Positions 23,817-33,415 of a stretch of 47,030 nucleotides of DNA are shown piece by piece (position 1 is the stretch's first letter; each line of letters begins with the position of its first letter). A program made the translations under genes and the position numbers. The notes below the pieces were generated by a model. The model ran no database searches. It saw only the letters and a program-made list of their open reading frames with translations, and was not told the origin of the DNA. This DNA is from Spinellus fusiger (taxonomy: Eukaryota; Mucoromycota; Mucoromycetes; Mucorales; Phycomycetaceae): positions 1-47,030 of the forward strand of contig JALLLS010000141.1 of assembly GCA_025094145.1 (NCBI GenBank). Reading direction: 5' to 3'.

Positions 23817-25748
23817 TCACTCCTTGATACCTACTCCTTGATACCCTTTGGCTGCTGCTGCCTGCAAATGCACCTTTGCCTTTTGTGGCTCCTTCATCGC
23901 CATCCAATACTCACTCATCGCCACCTGGGCCTCCACCCCACTAGACCGATGGGCAGCTGCCTGGAGGTACTTGAGGGCCTTGGGTAGCTGCACTCTCTGG
24001 TACTTGGCACTGACACTGGGCGTGGCAGTAAGAGAGGACCGTGCTCCTCCTTGGAGATACCATCTTCCCTTGATGATCTGGGCCTCGGGAACATTGGCTT
24101 TGGCCAGTCGGTCCACCCAATACTCAGCCTCCTCAATCAGTCGGCGGTGGAGCTTCACAGAATCCGGGGTGTGCTGGTACATCTGGGCCATCTCAAACAG
24201 GTAGCTGCAGTAGGTCATTTGTACTGAGCTGTCGTTGGTTTTGGAGGCCATGCGTCGGTAGGTCTTGAGGGCGTCTTTGTTGTGGGTGAGACTGAAGGAG
24301 GCAGACCCCCGGGTGTTGCTGTAGGGCTGGGTGGTGTAGAGAGAGCAGTCTGTGCGGTGGCCTTGTCCTTCTGGGCAGGGACAGAGGCGGGAGGCGGCGG
24401 AGTAGGTGCTGTTGATGGTGCTAAAGGGGTGGGTGGTGGCTGTGCTTACTGTGCTCGCTGTGTTGGAGATGCTTGCTGTGCCTGTTGTGCTTGTTGTGTT
24501 GTGTGTATGGAGCGGTGCACTGGTGGGTCTGCGGTGGGTGTAGGATGGCTGGGGCTGTTGGTCTATTTCCCGTTGGATGTCACTGAGTAAGGCTGCGGTT
24601 TCGCTGTCTTCTTTGCTTGGCATCAAGGAAGGCGTATCCCATGAGTGCTGCTCATGTTGCTGCTCATGTTGCTGCTGGTGGTGGTACTGTGGGTTATACT
24701 GTGGGTTATACTGTGGGTTATACTGTGGGCTATACTTCTGCTGTTGGTGGTGCACCTCCTCACTGGGAGTAGAGTTGTTTGTATAGGCATTGGTCTTGTG
24801 GAAATCAGCAATGTGTTGTTCCATGTCTCTTGTGCTCATAAGACTGGCACGACGACTAGAATAGATGGATCTTTCATCCTCATAGGCCTCTTCAATGGGA
24901 GGGAGTGGCATGGGACGGAAAGCATAAGGCTCTTGTTGGACAGGTGCAGAGAAATCAGGGATCATAGGAAGTGGTTTGTGGGGTCTCTCTTTCTCTGTAG
25001 ATACAATAGGTACAGTGGATTTTTCAAAGGAGTCCTCAAAGAACTCTTTCTGTGGCATGTATGTGCTTTGTACAGAAGACATCTCCACTTCCTCCTCTTC
25101 TTCCTCCTCTTCTTCCAATTCCAGCTCCAGCTCTTCCTCCTCTATCTGTCTTGCATGGGCATTTATTTCCCTGTCAGATGTCTTCCGTAATACTTGGCTG
25201 TGCTCTTCTAATAATGTTTCTGGTAGGGTGGTTGGGTTTGATATTACTTGACGTGGAATATAACCTCTCTCATGAGGCAGTCGAAGTGCTTCAAACTTCT
25301 GAAAGACCTCTTCTTCCTCCTCCTCTTCCTCCTCTTCCTCCTCTTGTGCCTCGTAATGTGCTTCGCTGTGGGATGTCAGTGTCTCGGGTAATGTGACTTG
25401 ATGTGACACTGATGTCTCGGAGACAATAGCTATTTCAATCTCCTTCATTGTTGGCTCTTTTCTTCCACCGTCACAGCCATTCTCTTTTCCCCGCTCTCTT
25501 CTGCTGCTCTTATCCTTCTCACTGCTATTCTCATTCTCATTCTCATTCTCGATATCACTGTCACTGTCGCTGTCACTGTTACTTTCTTGTATCAACAAGT
25601 GTCGAATCAACACTTCAGGCTCTGATTCTACAGTCACCATTCTTCGTAAGATAGAGGGAGCAAAGGACTTTAAATCTTTGGGTGTGTTATTGGAGGCTGC
25701 TGCAGCAAGAGACCAAGAGGTGGACGGGGTATAAATCATTGTAGACAT
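23817..25748 (-). CDS. Chitin synthase activator-like Sel1-repeat protein (Chs4/Skt5 family)
   Basis: This is a single uninterrupted frame of 643 residues from ATG 25748 (or 25739); the frame continues upstream into low-complexity AT-rich leader, so the later Met is preferred. Residues 1-490 are low complexity and probably disordered, with Ser-Asp and Glu-Asn runs, several poly-Glu blocks and a QYNP/HEQ repeat near 350-375. Residues 493-643 carry Sel1-like TPR-type repeats with Skt5 family features: YRRMASKTNDSS, EEAEYWVDRLAKANVPEA, IIKGRWYLQGG, ALKYLQAAA and KAKVHLQAAAAKGYQG. Relatives activate chitin synthase III at the plasma membrane. The Sel1 block stops after about three repeats, fewer than in typical Skt5, and a 14-bp tandem duplication lies at the stop codon. 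The direct partner is not shown by sequence. Confidence 0.7.
   Translation of the reverse strand: MSTMIYTPSTSWSLAAAASNNTPKDLKSFAPSILRRMVTVESEPEVLIRHLLIQESNSDSDSDSDIENENENENSSEKDKSSRRERGKENGCDGGRKEPTMKEIEIAIVSETSVSHQVTLPETLTSHSEAHYEAQEEEEEEEEEEEEVFQKFEALRLPHERGYIPRQVISNPTTLPETLLEEHSQVLRKTSDREINAHARQIEEEELELELEEEEEEEEEVEMSSVQSTYMPQKEFFEDSFEKSTVPIVSTEKERPHKPLPMIPDFSAPVQQEPYAFRPMPLPPIEEAYEDERSIYSSRRASLMSTRDMEQHIADFHKTNAYTNNSTPSEEVHHQQQKYSPQYNPQYNPQYNPQYHHQQQHEQQHEQHSWDTPSLMPSKEDSETAALLSDIQREIDQQPQPSYTHRRPTSAPLHTHNTTSTTGTASISNTASTVSTATTHPFSTINSTYSAASRLCPCPEGQGHRTDCSLYTTQPYSNTRGSASFSLTHNKDALKTYRRMASKTNDSSVQMTYCSYLFEMAQMYQHTPDSVKLHRRLIEEAEYWVDRLAKANVPEAQIIKGRWYLQGGARSSLTATPSVSAKYQRVQLPKALKYLQAAAHRSSGVEAQVAMSEYWMAMKEPQKAKVHLQAAAAKGYQGVGIKE
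23820..23847. repeat. 14-bp tandem duplication at the 3' end of the Sel1 gene
   Basis: Two adjacent 14-bp units (CTCCTTGATACCTA and CTCCTTGATACCCT on the plus strand) sit immediately before the stop codon of the minus-strand gene. Because 14 is not a multiple of three, the duplication shifts the frame of the last codons; both versions terminate within a few codons. Confidence 0.85.
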
Positions 25749-25970
25749 TGTTAAAAGAGTAGAATAAAACAAACAAGAATGAAAGGAAATGTAAAATAAA
25801 ATAAAATAAAATAAAAACAATAAAGAAAGAAGTAGAAAAGAGATATGTATATATATATATATATACATATATAAAGTCCTAGTGAGAGAAGGGGAGCAAA
25901 ATAGAAAGAAAAAAAAAAGAAAAGATGTTGTTGTTTTCTTTCTGCCTATTTAAGGAGCATGGTTTGCCAT
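25749..25970. promoter_or_regulatory. Short spacer/promoter upstream of the Sel1 gene
   Basis: 222 bp separates the Sel1 gene start from the 3' end of the FYVE gene on the same strand. It contains AAAAT tandem units (25793-25815), a TATATA run (25846-25873) that could serve as a TATA element, and a purine-rich tract. It must hold the terminator of the FYVE gene and the promoter of the Sel1 gene. Confidence 0.5.
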
Positions 25971-28128
25971 TTATGAGGCACTGATACCCACATCAGCATA
26001 GCACTTGTCACAAACACGGTGATGCTGTGACGCAAGCACCTGAAGGGATTCAGCAGGTAGGAGAGGGTCCTGGAGGATCTGGTGAGGAGACAAATAGGCT
26101 CTGCTTTGAGAACACCGATCACAGACAATCAGCCCACAACGACGGCAATGGTGACGTCGAACGAGGAATCCAAACCGACGAGTGCACCGTCGACACTCCT
26201 TGGCCTCCATGTCCGACTCCCAGGTAAATGGACGAGGCCCACTGCCACCCACCGTGCCATGAAGAGGGTTAGCAGCCATGCCATCAGTGCCTGTCTGACT
26301 CAGATCCACCTGATTCAGACTTCTATCCTCCTGCCATTCTACAATATCAGGTGACCAGGGATTGGTGTCCAGAGTGGGGGCGGCCATGTCGGGAGGCTGG
26401 AATCCAAGTTCCCGGGCAAGTTCAGCATGGTGCTGCTGGAAGGGCACAGGCGTCACCAGCTTAGAGGCAAGCGAGTCCAGCACCGTCCGCAGCCTATCAA
26501 TGGACTCGGAGTAGCCTGTCTCGAGAGTGAATGCCTGGTGCTTACGGTGCTGGTTGTAGTCTGTTTTGATACCAGCAAGGAGGATTTGCTGTGCCTCTTC
26601 GTACAGTCGGATTTCTCGTGTCAGCCGTTCCACAGTATGCTCCACGGACTCTCCTTCCACAACATCCTTTTTAATGCCCTGCACAATCTCCTCTGCTTGG
26701 TAGAGGTAGTCTTCCTCCCCCAGAGTAGTGGGAGGTGCTTCTGCAGTGAGATCCATACGGCGCTTCATCACCCGCACCCAGCGACGTCTTCTTACCCAAT
26801 GATACCCTGCAGTAGGTGCTACAGGTGTCCATCCGTCTCCTTTCTCATCAAAAGAACGAGCATATTGCCATCCAGAAGTGGGATCAATACGAGGATCACT
26901 GTAATCAATTTGCCAGTCCGTCAGCCAGAACCAGCCTTCTCTGCGTCCCACAGCTGCTGATTTTGGGAGCTTAACATCCTCCTTCAGACAAGGGGTGCTG
27001 TCCAATAAAGACCAGGGACCACGAGTATCGTACTTGGACAAGGCCTGAGCACTGAACTGTGGACGAGAAATCCCCAATAGAGAAGTAGCACGTTGGTTCT
27101 CATGTAGAACCACCATCACAGTAACATGGAAGCTCAGTAGATTGTAGCTGCCTTTGGGGGAGAGTGCATCTGCATGCTCCATTTGCCACCACGCCTGGCC
27201 TGCTCTCTCGAGCATCTCGCAAATGTACGACTCACCTGCAGCTGCACTCACATCATACGCAGCCTCACCAAAGTTGTTTTTTAGCAGGGGATTGGCGTGT
27301 CCTTCCTCCAGCAGATATTCCACAATGGACATGTATCCCTTGGAAGCAGCATTGACTTTGTGGGTGAGATGTTAGATGAAGTATGGGTGTGTAAGTGGGT
27401 GACTTACTCAAAGGTGTGTGCTTCATCTTGGAGCGAGCATCCACATGGCAGTGCTTCTCCACCAGCAGACGCACAATAGGGAGGTAGCCGCGTGAACAGG
27501 CATTGTGGAGAGCCGTCCACCCGTCCTTGTCTTTTTGGTGGATATTAGCTCCCTTGGCTAACAAGTACTGGACAATATGGTAGTGGCCAGCATAGGCTGC
27601 TTTCAAGAGAGCCGTCTATGTCTACTGTAAGTCGACCTTCTTCTGTAGGATCTTATTTGATCTTATTTGATCTTATTTAATCTTATTTGATCTTATTTGA
27701 TCTTATTTGATCTGATCTGATCTGATCTGATCTGATCTGCCCTTTGGTATATTACCTACCTCCCCCTCCTTGTCTCGTGAATCAATCGACACTGCATACT
27801 CCTCCACCAAACACCCTACCACATCCAGGTGGCCGCGTGAGGCAGCAAAGTGGAGTGGTGTCAGACCTGTGCTGGGGTGGGGCTCATTCACGGCCTTGAG
27901 TGGATCCTGAAGCACTCCCAGTGTCTGCTTCAACATGGCCAGGTTGCCTGCTGATGCCACAGCATGAAGGGTCTTTTGATGGTCTTTGCTCCTCCCATAC
28001 ACTGCCTTTGTATTTCCTTTGGTGACATGAGGCAGCTTAATAAAGTTATTGTGGGCACCACCATAATAGAGATGGGTTTCGCCAGGCACAGGTGGTGTGC
28101 AGAACTCCAAGGGTGTGGCCATCACCAT
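25971..28128 (-). CDS. Ankyrin repeat - DysF - FYVE zinc finger protein
   Basis: Three exons on the minus strand (28128-27760, 27615-27408, 27355-25971) give 653 residues; introns are 144 and 52 bp. At least four ankyrin repeats span about residues 50-225 (GLTPLHFAASRGHLDVV, TALLKAAYAGHYHIVQYLL, GWTALHNACSRGYLPIVRLL, HTPLINAASKGYMSIVEYLL). A dysferlin-type DysF region lies at about 333-392 (GWFWLTDWQIDY, GWQYARSF, HWVRRRRWVRVMKRR). A FYVE finger lies at about 571-648 with WESD, paired CxxC motifs and RRHHCRRCG, the basic signature that binds PI3P. The family logic points to endosome or vacuole membranes. It is divergent from an ankyrin-DIL gene, sharing 494 bp. The 144-bp intron is enlarged by a 10-bp tandem repeat. 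The ankyrin repeat is cleanly restored across both splice junctions, which supports the model. Confidence 0.88.
27651..27739. repeat. Decamer/pentamer tandem array inside an intron
   Basis: Six units of TCTTATTTGA (one with A for G) run from 27651 to 27710, followed by about six units of TCTGA to 27739. The array lies inside the first intron of the FYVE protein gene and likely explains its greater length. Confidence 0.92.
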
Positions 28129-28622
28129 GACAGAAGAAGGAGGACCGTGGATTCAAGGTCCGAAGAAAACAAGACAAATAACAGAAAGACTGGAGTGTGG
28201 GTCTTCTTTAATAAAAAATAAAAAATAAAAAATCAGTGCAACAGTGTTTCATTGTCCGTCACTCTCTATACTCCGGTCACCGTTGCCATCCACTGTTCAC
28301 AGCGACGGGCCATCGCCTGTTGTGCTGATAGGGTGACACAGAGTGTATCTCTCTTTCCTATTTTGTTAATTATTTTAAAATGAATCCAATAAAATAAGAT
28401 AGTCACTCTTCGTTTGTCCCTTTTTTGGTTTTCTCTCGTTCTTTTTTTTTTTTTTTTTTTTTGTTTTATATATATAAGTTATTTTATATTCCCTTTTTTA
28501 TTTTATACTATTATTTTTATTTATTTTTTAAACTACTACTACTACTAACTACTACCAACTACCACCAACTACTACTACTACTACTACTACCAACTACCTT
28601 CTGCTTTTGTCTTGTGGATAGA
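28129..28622. promoter_or_regulatory. Divergent promoter region of two ankyrin-protein genes
   Basis: 494 bp lies between the ATG of the minus-strand FYVE gene and the ATG of the plus-strand DIL gene. It contains a poly-T run (about 28442-28462) followed by a TATATATA element (28468-28476) and ACTACT/ACTACC repeats in the leader of the plus gene. AAAAAT tandem units (28207-28230) lie on the FYVE side. Shared control of both genes is possible but not shown. Confidence 0.55.
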
Positions 28623-31549
28623 ATGACAGCACAAGTGTTGACGAGTCAGGAGGAGATACATAAACACTACCAGGAGATGACGTATGAAGAAATGTCTCTT
28701 CAAATGGCCGATAGTTATCGACAGTTATCAGAGATGTTGGGTCATGTCAACTATTCATTACCAGACCCTCATAGCCCACCCACTCCTAATGACACCATCC
28801 CTAATGACACCACGCCAACAGACACCACCCATGATAAAGAAGAGGAAACAAGGTCAGCCATGACAGTGGCTCTGTCCAAGGCAGCCATGAGCAACAACGT
28901 CGATAAGGTCCGTCGACTGCTACAAGACCCACCCACCCGTGCATTGATTGATCTGGACAGTAAGGACGAAGACGGCACAACACCTCTTATCTATGCTGTG
29001 TGTTTTGGGAAGGCTGAGATATGCCAGTTGTTATTGGAAGCAGGAGCCAATCCCGATGTCCAGGATGCATGTAAGCCCTCTTCTTCTCCTCCTTCTCCTT
29101 CTCCTCCTCCTTATAAATATAATTTTTGCTGGATCCTCACCCTCCACTTCAGTTGGGTGGTCTGCTTTGATGTGGGCTACTAACAACAGCCACGAATCCC
29201 TGGTGAAGCTGCTGTTGGAGTTTGGTGCTTCCTCCCAACAAAAGTCAGCCAAGGGAAGGACGGTGTTTGATTTTGTGAATACAGAGAACCAGAAGATCAT
29301 TGATATTCTTGCTACAAATCCAAGAGACAGCATCTCCTCCATGGAAAGCGGTGCTGGGCATGGCACAGACAGTGTTGTGTCTTCTCGCTCGAGTCATGCT
29401 GGTGACTGTGATTTCTACTACCAGTCCACTGTAGAGGGATTTGACTCTTTCATGGCAGAGGAAGAGAACAGACACCAACAGTTGATAGAGACAGCTATGC
29501 ATTTGGCAGGAGAGGCAGGAGAGGAGGAGGACGGTGATGACTACGATGGAGACTACGATGGAGACTACAGTGAGGAAGAGCAGGTGTTTGAGTGGGACAA
29601 GTGCAGACCCGACCAGATGTTTGTATTTAACAGTGACGATCTTGACTACATTCTCGATACTGTGATTACCCATCTTCAGCTGCCAGTGAAGACCAAGCAG
29701 GAGATCTGTGTCCCTGCGAATGTCACTTTTCTCAGTGCTAGATTTGCCCACTACTTTTCCAGTGATGAACTTGCTCAGAATGTGTTGGAGGGGGCTCTGG
29801 ACCGTATTCATAAGGCCATCAAGGTAATGTTTCCTATTTCCTATTTTCTATTTTCTATTTCCTATTTCTTGTTTCCTATTTCCTATTTCTTGTTTCTTGT
29901 TTTCTGCTGTTTCTATGGTGATATGTGGAGTTGGTGCACCCGTAGCACTCGTGGCATTTGTAATTTGTGGCACTTGTTATTCGTGGCACTCGTCCTTCAC
30001 AGAATCCATTGCCTAATGCATTAGACAAGGGAAAAAAGAAGAAAAAAAGAAAACATGACTCCACCCACCTTACCTACTCTACTGCTTTGTTTATTTTTGA
30101 TATTTTCTATTCTTCTATTATTTATTATTATTATTTATTATTATTATTATTATTATTATTCATTATTCATTATTATTATTATTCATTATTATTATTCTTC
30201 ATTATTCATTATTTATTTTTCTATTATTTATTGATGTTGCATATTTTATGCTGTGTCTCATGTCTTGTCTTATGCTGTCCCACCTGTAGGCTAACCCTCG
30301 CAACATCCATGTCCTTGCTTTCTGGATCACCAATCTCACTCAAATCCTGTACTATCTTAAAAAAGACGGCGGACTCGTCATTGCCAGTGCTGAACACCAA
30401 CTGCGCCTGTCTGAACTGGTATTGGAGACCTACCAGATGATGATCAGCGACACAGAACGACGTCTCTCCAAGATCATTGGTCCTGCGATGCTAGACTATG
30501 AGCAGATCCCTGGTATGGAAGACGTCAACTTTGCCGATGACTGGCAGCGATTCTTTCGACGCAGCAGCCGTCGTTCTGTGATTGTCCCCCCTGATGGTGC
30601 TCTGGCAGTGCAAATGAACTACTCCAGCAACGACACCAGCACCATCTCTCCTCACTCCATGACCAGTCTTCTGGACTCCATTCTGTTTGTGTTTGATTCC
30701 TACAATGTCCATCCCACCATCACTATCCAAGTCCTGGCTCAGATCTTTCATTTTGTATCCTGTGAGCTGTTCAATCGTATTCTCACCAACAAGAAGCTGC
30801 TCTGTCGATCCAAGGCCATGCAGATCCGCCTTAATCTTAGCTGTCTTGAGGATTGGGTGCAGGTCAAGGCACTCCCTTCTAGTCTAGTGACCTACCTTGA
30901 GCCTACCATCCAACTGCTCCAACTGCTCCAGTGCATGACCCAACTGGGGGATCTCCCTAGCTTCATCAACACGCTTCAGTCCTTTGATGCCTTGAACTCA
31001 CTCCAGGTCAAGCGGTGTCTGTTCAACTACCGCTATGAAGTGAATGAACAGCATCTACCCGAGGAGGTGGAGATGTATGCTGCACAGTGGGCAGAAGACT
31101 CGCTTCGGTACAAGCAGGCACGTCCCTCTATGTCTCTCGAGTCACTGCCTCTCTCCCGAGCCCACAGTCTGTCCCTGCAACAAAAACCCTCTCGCCGTGA
31201 CAGCGTGTCTAGTTTTGTGGGGTCGTTGATGTCGAGTGTAGGGATCTCTGCCTCTGTGTCATTGCCTCCTACGCCTACCACAGAACACTACTGTGAGGAG
31301 CCGATGCCCATGAGCCGTAGTCACAGCAGCCATGATGGATTTGAGTACCAGCTGGATCCCAAGGAAGACACCAAGGAAATCAAAGACTCCAAGTTCATGC
31401 TCCCCTTCTCCATCCCTACCACTGCACATATGGCGGCAGTGTATTCTAGCTGGGGAGGAAGAAAGGATGCCAAACTGAAAGAAGACCAGGCAGTGCCTGT
31501 CATTCCTGAAGAATGGATGGAGAAACTGGACAATATCAGCCATGACTAA
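28623..31549 (+). CDS. Ankyrin repeat and dilute (DIL) domain protein
   Basis: Three exons (28623-29070, 29153-29823, 30290-31549) give 792 residues; introns are 82 and 466 bp. The N-terminus (MTAQVLTSQEEIHKHYQEM) leads to ankyrin repeats at about 75-215 (DGTTPLIYAVCFGKAEICQL, GWSALMWATNNSHESLVKLL). An acidic EEEDGDDYDGDY linker follows. From about 270 to 620 there is a DIL-type helical domain: FWITNLTQILYYLKKDGG, then MTSLLDSILFVFDSYNVHP, then LFNRILTNKKLLCRS, SCLEDWVQ, and a conserved LLQ-rich segment. The DIL domain is the cargo-binding globular tail of class V myosins. Ankyrin-DIL proteins without a motor are known in fungi but poorly characterised; adaptor roles in transport are inference. 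The C-terminus is Ser/Pro-rich. The longer frame upstream of 28623 is AT-rich leader. Confidence 0.85.
29824..30289 (+). repeat. Oversized repeat-filled intron
   Basis: This 466-bp intron of the ankyrin-DIL gene runs from GTAATG to CACCTGTAG. It contains TTTCCTA/TTTCTA-type repeats (29828-29900), GTGGCACT-type imperfect repeats (29940-29997) and ATT/ATTC repeats (30110-30230). Frames on both sides join in phase 0 and give a continuous DIL domain. Confidence 0.8.
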
Positions 31550-31609
31550 TATGTTTTCTATGCCACACACCCCTTTTTTATTTTATTATTTTATTATTTT
31601 ATTATTTTA

Positions 31610-31641
<32 letters not shown>

Positions 31642-31970
31642 TCTTTCTTTTTCTATTTTCTATTTTCTATTTCCACATCTCCACATCTCCACATTTTATA
31701 CTTATTAGTAAGTATGTAAATTAGTATTATTTATTTCCTCCCTTTGTGTTGTTATGCCTCCTTTCTCTATTTCTATTCTTTATAGTCTTTCTATATTATT
31801 TTATATTATTCTATCCCCTTTCTTATGAACCCTTCTCATTTTAGCAGTCCTCGTGTGACAGTAAAAAAAAAGAAAAAAAAAAGAAGAAAAAAAAAGTGTA
31901 CTAGGCAATTTTTTATTATTGCCTTTTTTACAGTCTTGTTATTTATTTTTTTGAGATCTCACACTACGAC
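31550..31970. other. Low-complexity intergenic region
   Basis: The terminator and promoter spacer between the DIL gene and RRP14 contains TTTATTA/ATT tracts (31577-31645), TCTATTT and CCACATCT repeats (31650-31695) and A-rich blocks. No gene is seen. Confidence 0.6.
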
Positions 31971-33415
31971 ATGGTTCAGTCTTCTCTCCATGTGCTTCCT
32001 GTAAGTCCTTCCCGTCAGTGGAGCAGAGTGTATCTGACAGCGTAGGAGCGAATATCAGCCCATGCCCAGGCATTCGACACAATGCTCCACCTGATACCTG
32101 CCAAATACTATGTGACAGAGAAGAATGACGATCCAGTAAGAGACCAGAGAGATAACATAACATAACATAACAGAGAAAAAGAAAAAGAAAAAGAAAAAGG
32201 CTAATGAGATTAGACTGGATCCAAATATATGCACAACAAGCGGAAAAAGGCTCCCAAGCAGGCTATTAAGCAAGCCACTCAGAAGGCTAAGAAGTTAAAG
32301 GTGAAGAAGAAAATAAGAAAGAGAACAAGGCAGAAGACTCATCTATAGAGGACATTCTGCAATAGTTGGATCCCGAGAACCACAAGTCAGTAACAGACAT
32401 CCAACAAGAAAAGGCAGAACAGCAGAGACTTGAGAAAGAAGAGGATGAAGAAGCAGAGGCAGCAGATTCTGACAATGAAGAGGAGGAAGAAGAGGAAGAG
32501 GAAGAATCGCTACACACACCCTCCACCTCTAAAACCTCAGGTAATTCTCTCTCAACATTCATGAGCGAGCAGCCCATTGATTTCGTCCTAGAAGTACAAC
32601 CCATGCAGCAAGGCAATGTGTCGGATCTGCGTAATCGTCTGCAGAAACGCATTGCTGAATTGCGTAATAAACGTCATGCCCCTGGTACAGAGAATGCAAA
32701 GGCACGCAGTCGACAGGATGTTCTTGCTGCACGATTAAAAAAGAAAGAAGACAGAAAGAAGGCACTGAAAGCACAGAAAGAAAAGGGTGGCAAAATAGCC
32801 CCCGAGGAACTTGTTTCTTCAGCCAAGGTAATCCCTGTTACTATGGCTACCATGGCTATGACTCACTTTTCTTTTCTCTAGCCCTCTTTCTCTTCTTCCC
32901 GCCCTAGTGCCCACTCAATCAAAATGGATGGAGACATCTTCTTTGGCAAATTATCAGTAGGCAATGAACAAAAGAAAAGAAAGGGTCCCTCCGATGCCAA
33001 GACACAGCTGAAGAAAGTAGAAGCCAAGCAGGAGAAACTCGAGAAACTCAAGGCACAGGACAAGGACAAGGCAGCTGCCATGGAAGAGAAGGAGGATTGG
33101 TCCAAGGCCATCGCAATGGCTCAGGGTGAAAAACTCAAGGATAATGTTAAATTACTGAAAAAGACCATCAAGCGAGAGGAAAAACAAAAGAGTAAAAGTG
33201 CTGAGAAATGGAGTGAACGCACAGAGAAGGTCAAGAAAGACGAACAGCATAAAGTTAAAAAGAGAAATGACAATCTCCAGAAGCGCATTGATCTTAAAAA
33301 GGACAAGAAAAAGGGCACAAGTAAAAAGACCCGTCCTGGATTCGAAGGTGGAAGACGCAGCACTGGCGGCAAAGTGTCAAAAAAGGGAAAACCAAAGGGA
33401 AAAGGGAAAAACTAA
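31971..33415 (+). CDS. RRP14: Ribosome biogenesis factor Rrp14/SURF6
   Basis: Five exons (31971-32000, 32046-32135, 32214-32300, 32366-32827, 32882-33415) give 400 residues; introns are 45, 78, 65 and 54 bp. The N-terminal SURF6 signature is HAQAFDTMLHLIPAKYYVTE, reached only by splicing out an in-frame TAG. Then come a Lys-rich region, KKLKLDPENHKSVTD across the third junction, and an acidic stretch. The C-terminal SURF6 domain has FGKLSVGNEQKKRKGPSD, a long charged coiled coil with EEKEDWSKAIAMAQGEKLKD, and a very basic tail (KTRPGFEGG, then KGKPKGKGKN). The family acts in the nucleolus in 40S and 60S rRNA processing. Two in-frame stops in the raw sequence (32043, 32363) both fall inside introns, so the gene is intact. 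An AATAAA lies at 33420. Confidence 0.92.

Noticed and set aside
24577..25396. Plus-strand frames of 90-180 codons opposite the Sel1 gene
   Set aside because: Antisense shadows of poly-Glu and QYNP repeats in the real minus-strand gene.
25672..25686. A 15-bp match to the terminal repeat of the non-autonomous family (AAATCTTTGGGTGTG) inside the Sel1 gene
   Set aside because: It lies in the open coding frame, has no second end nearby and no flanking TA duplication with family sequence; most likely chance, though worth a check if orthologues lack it.
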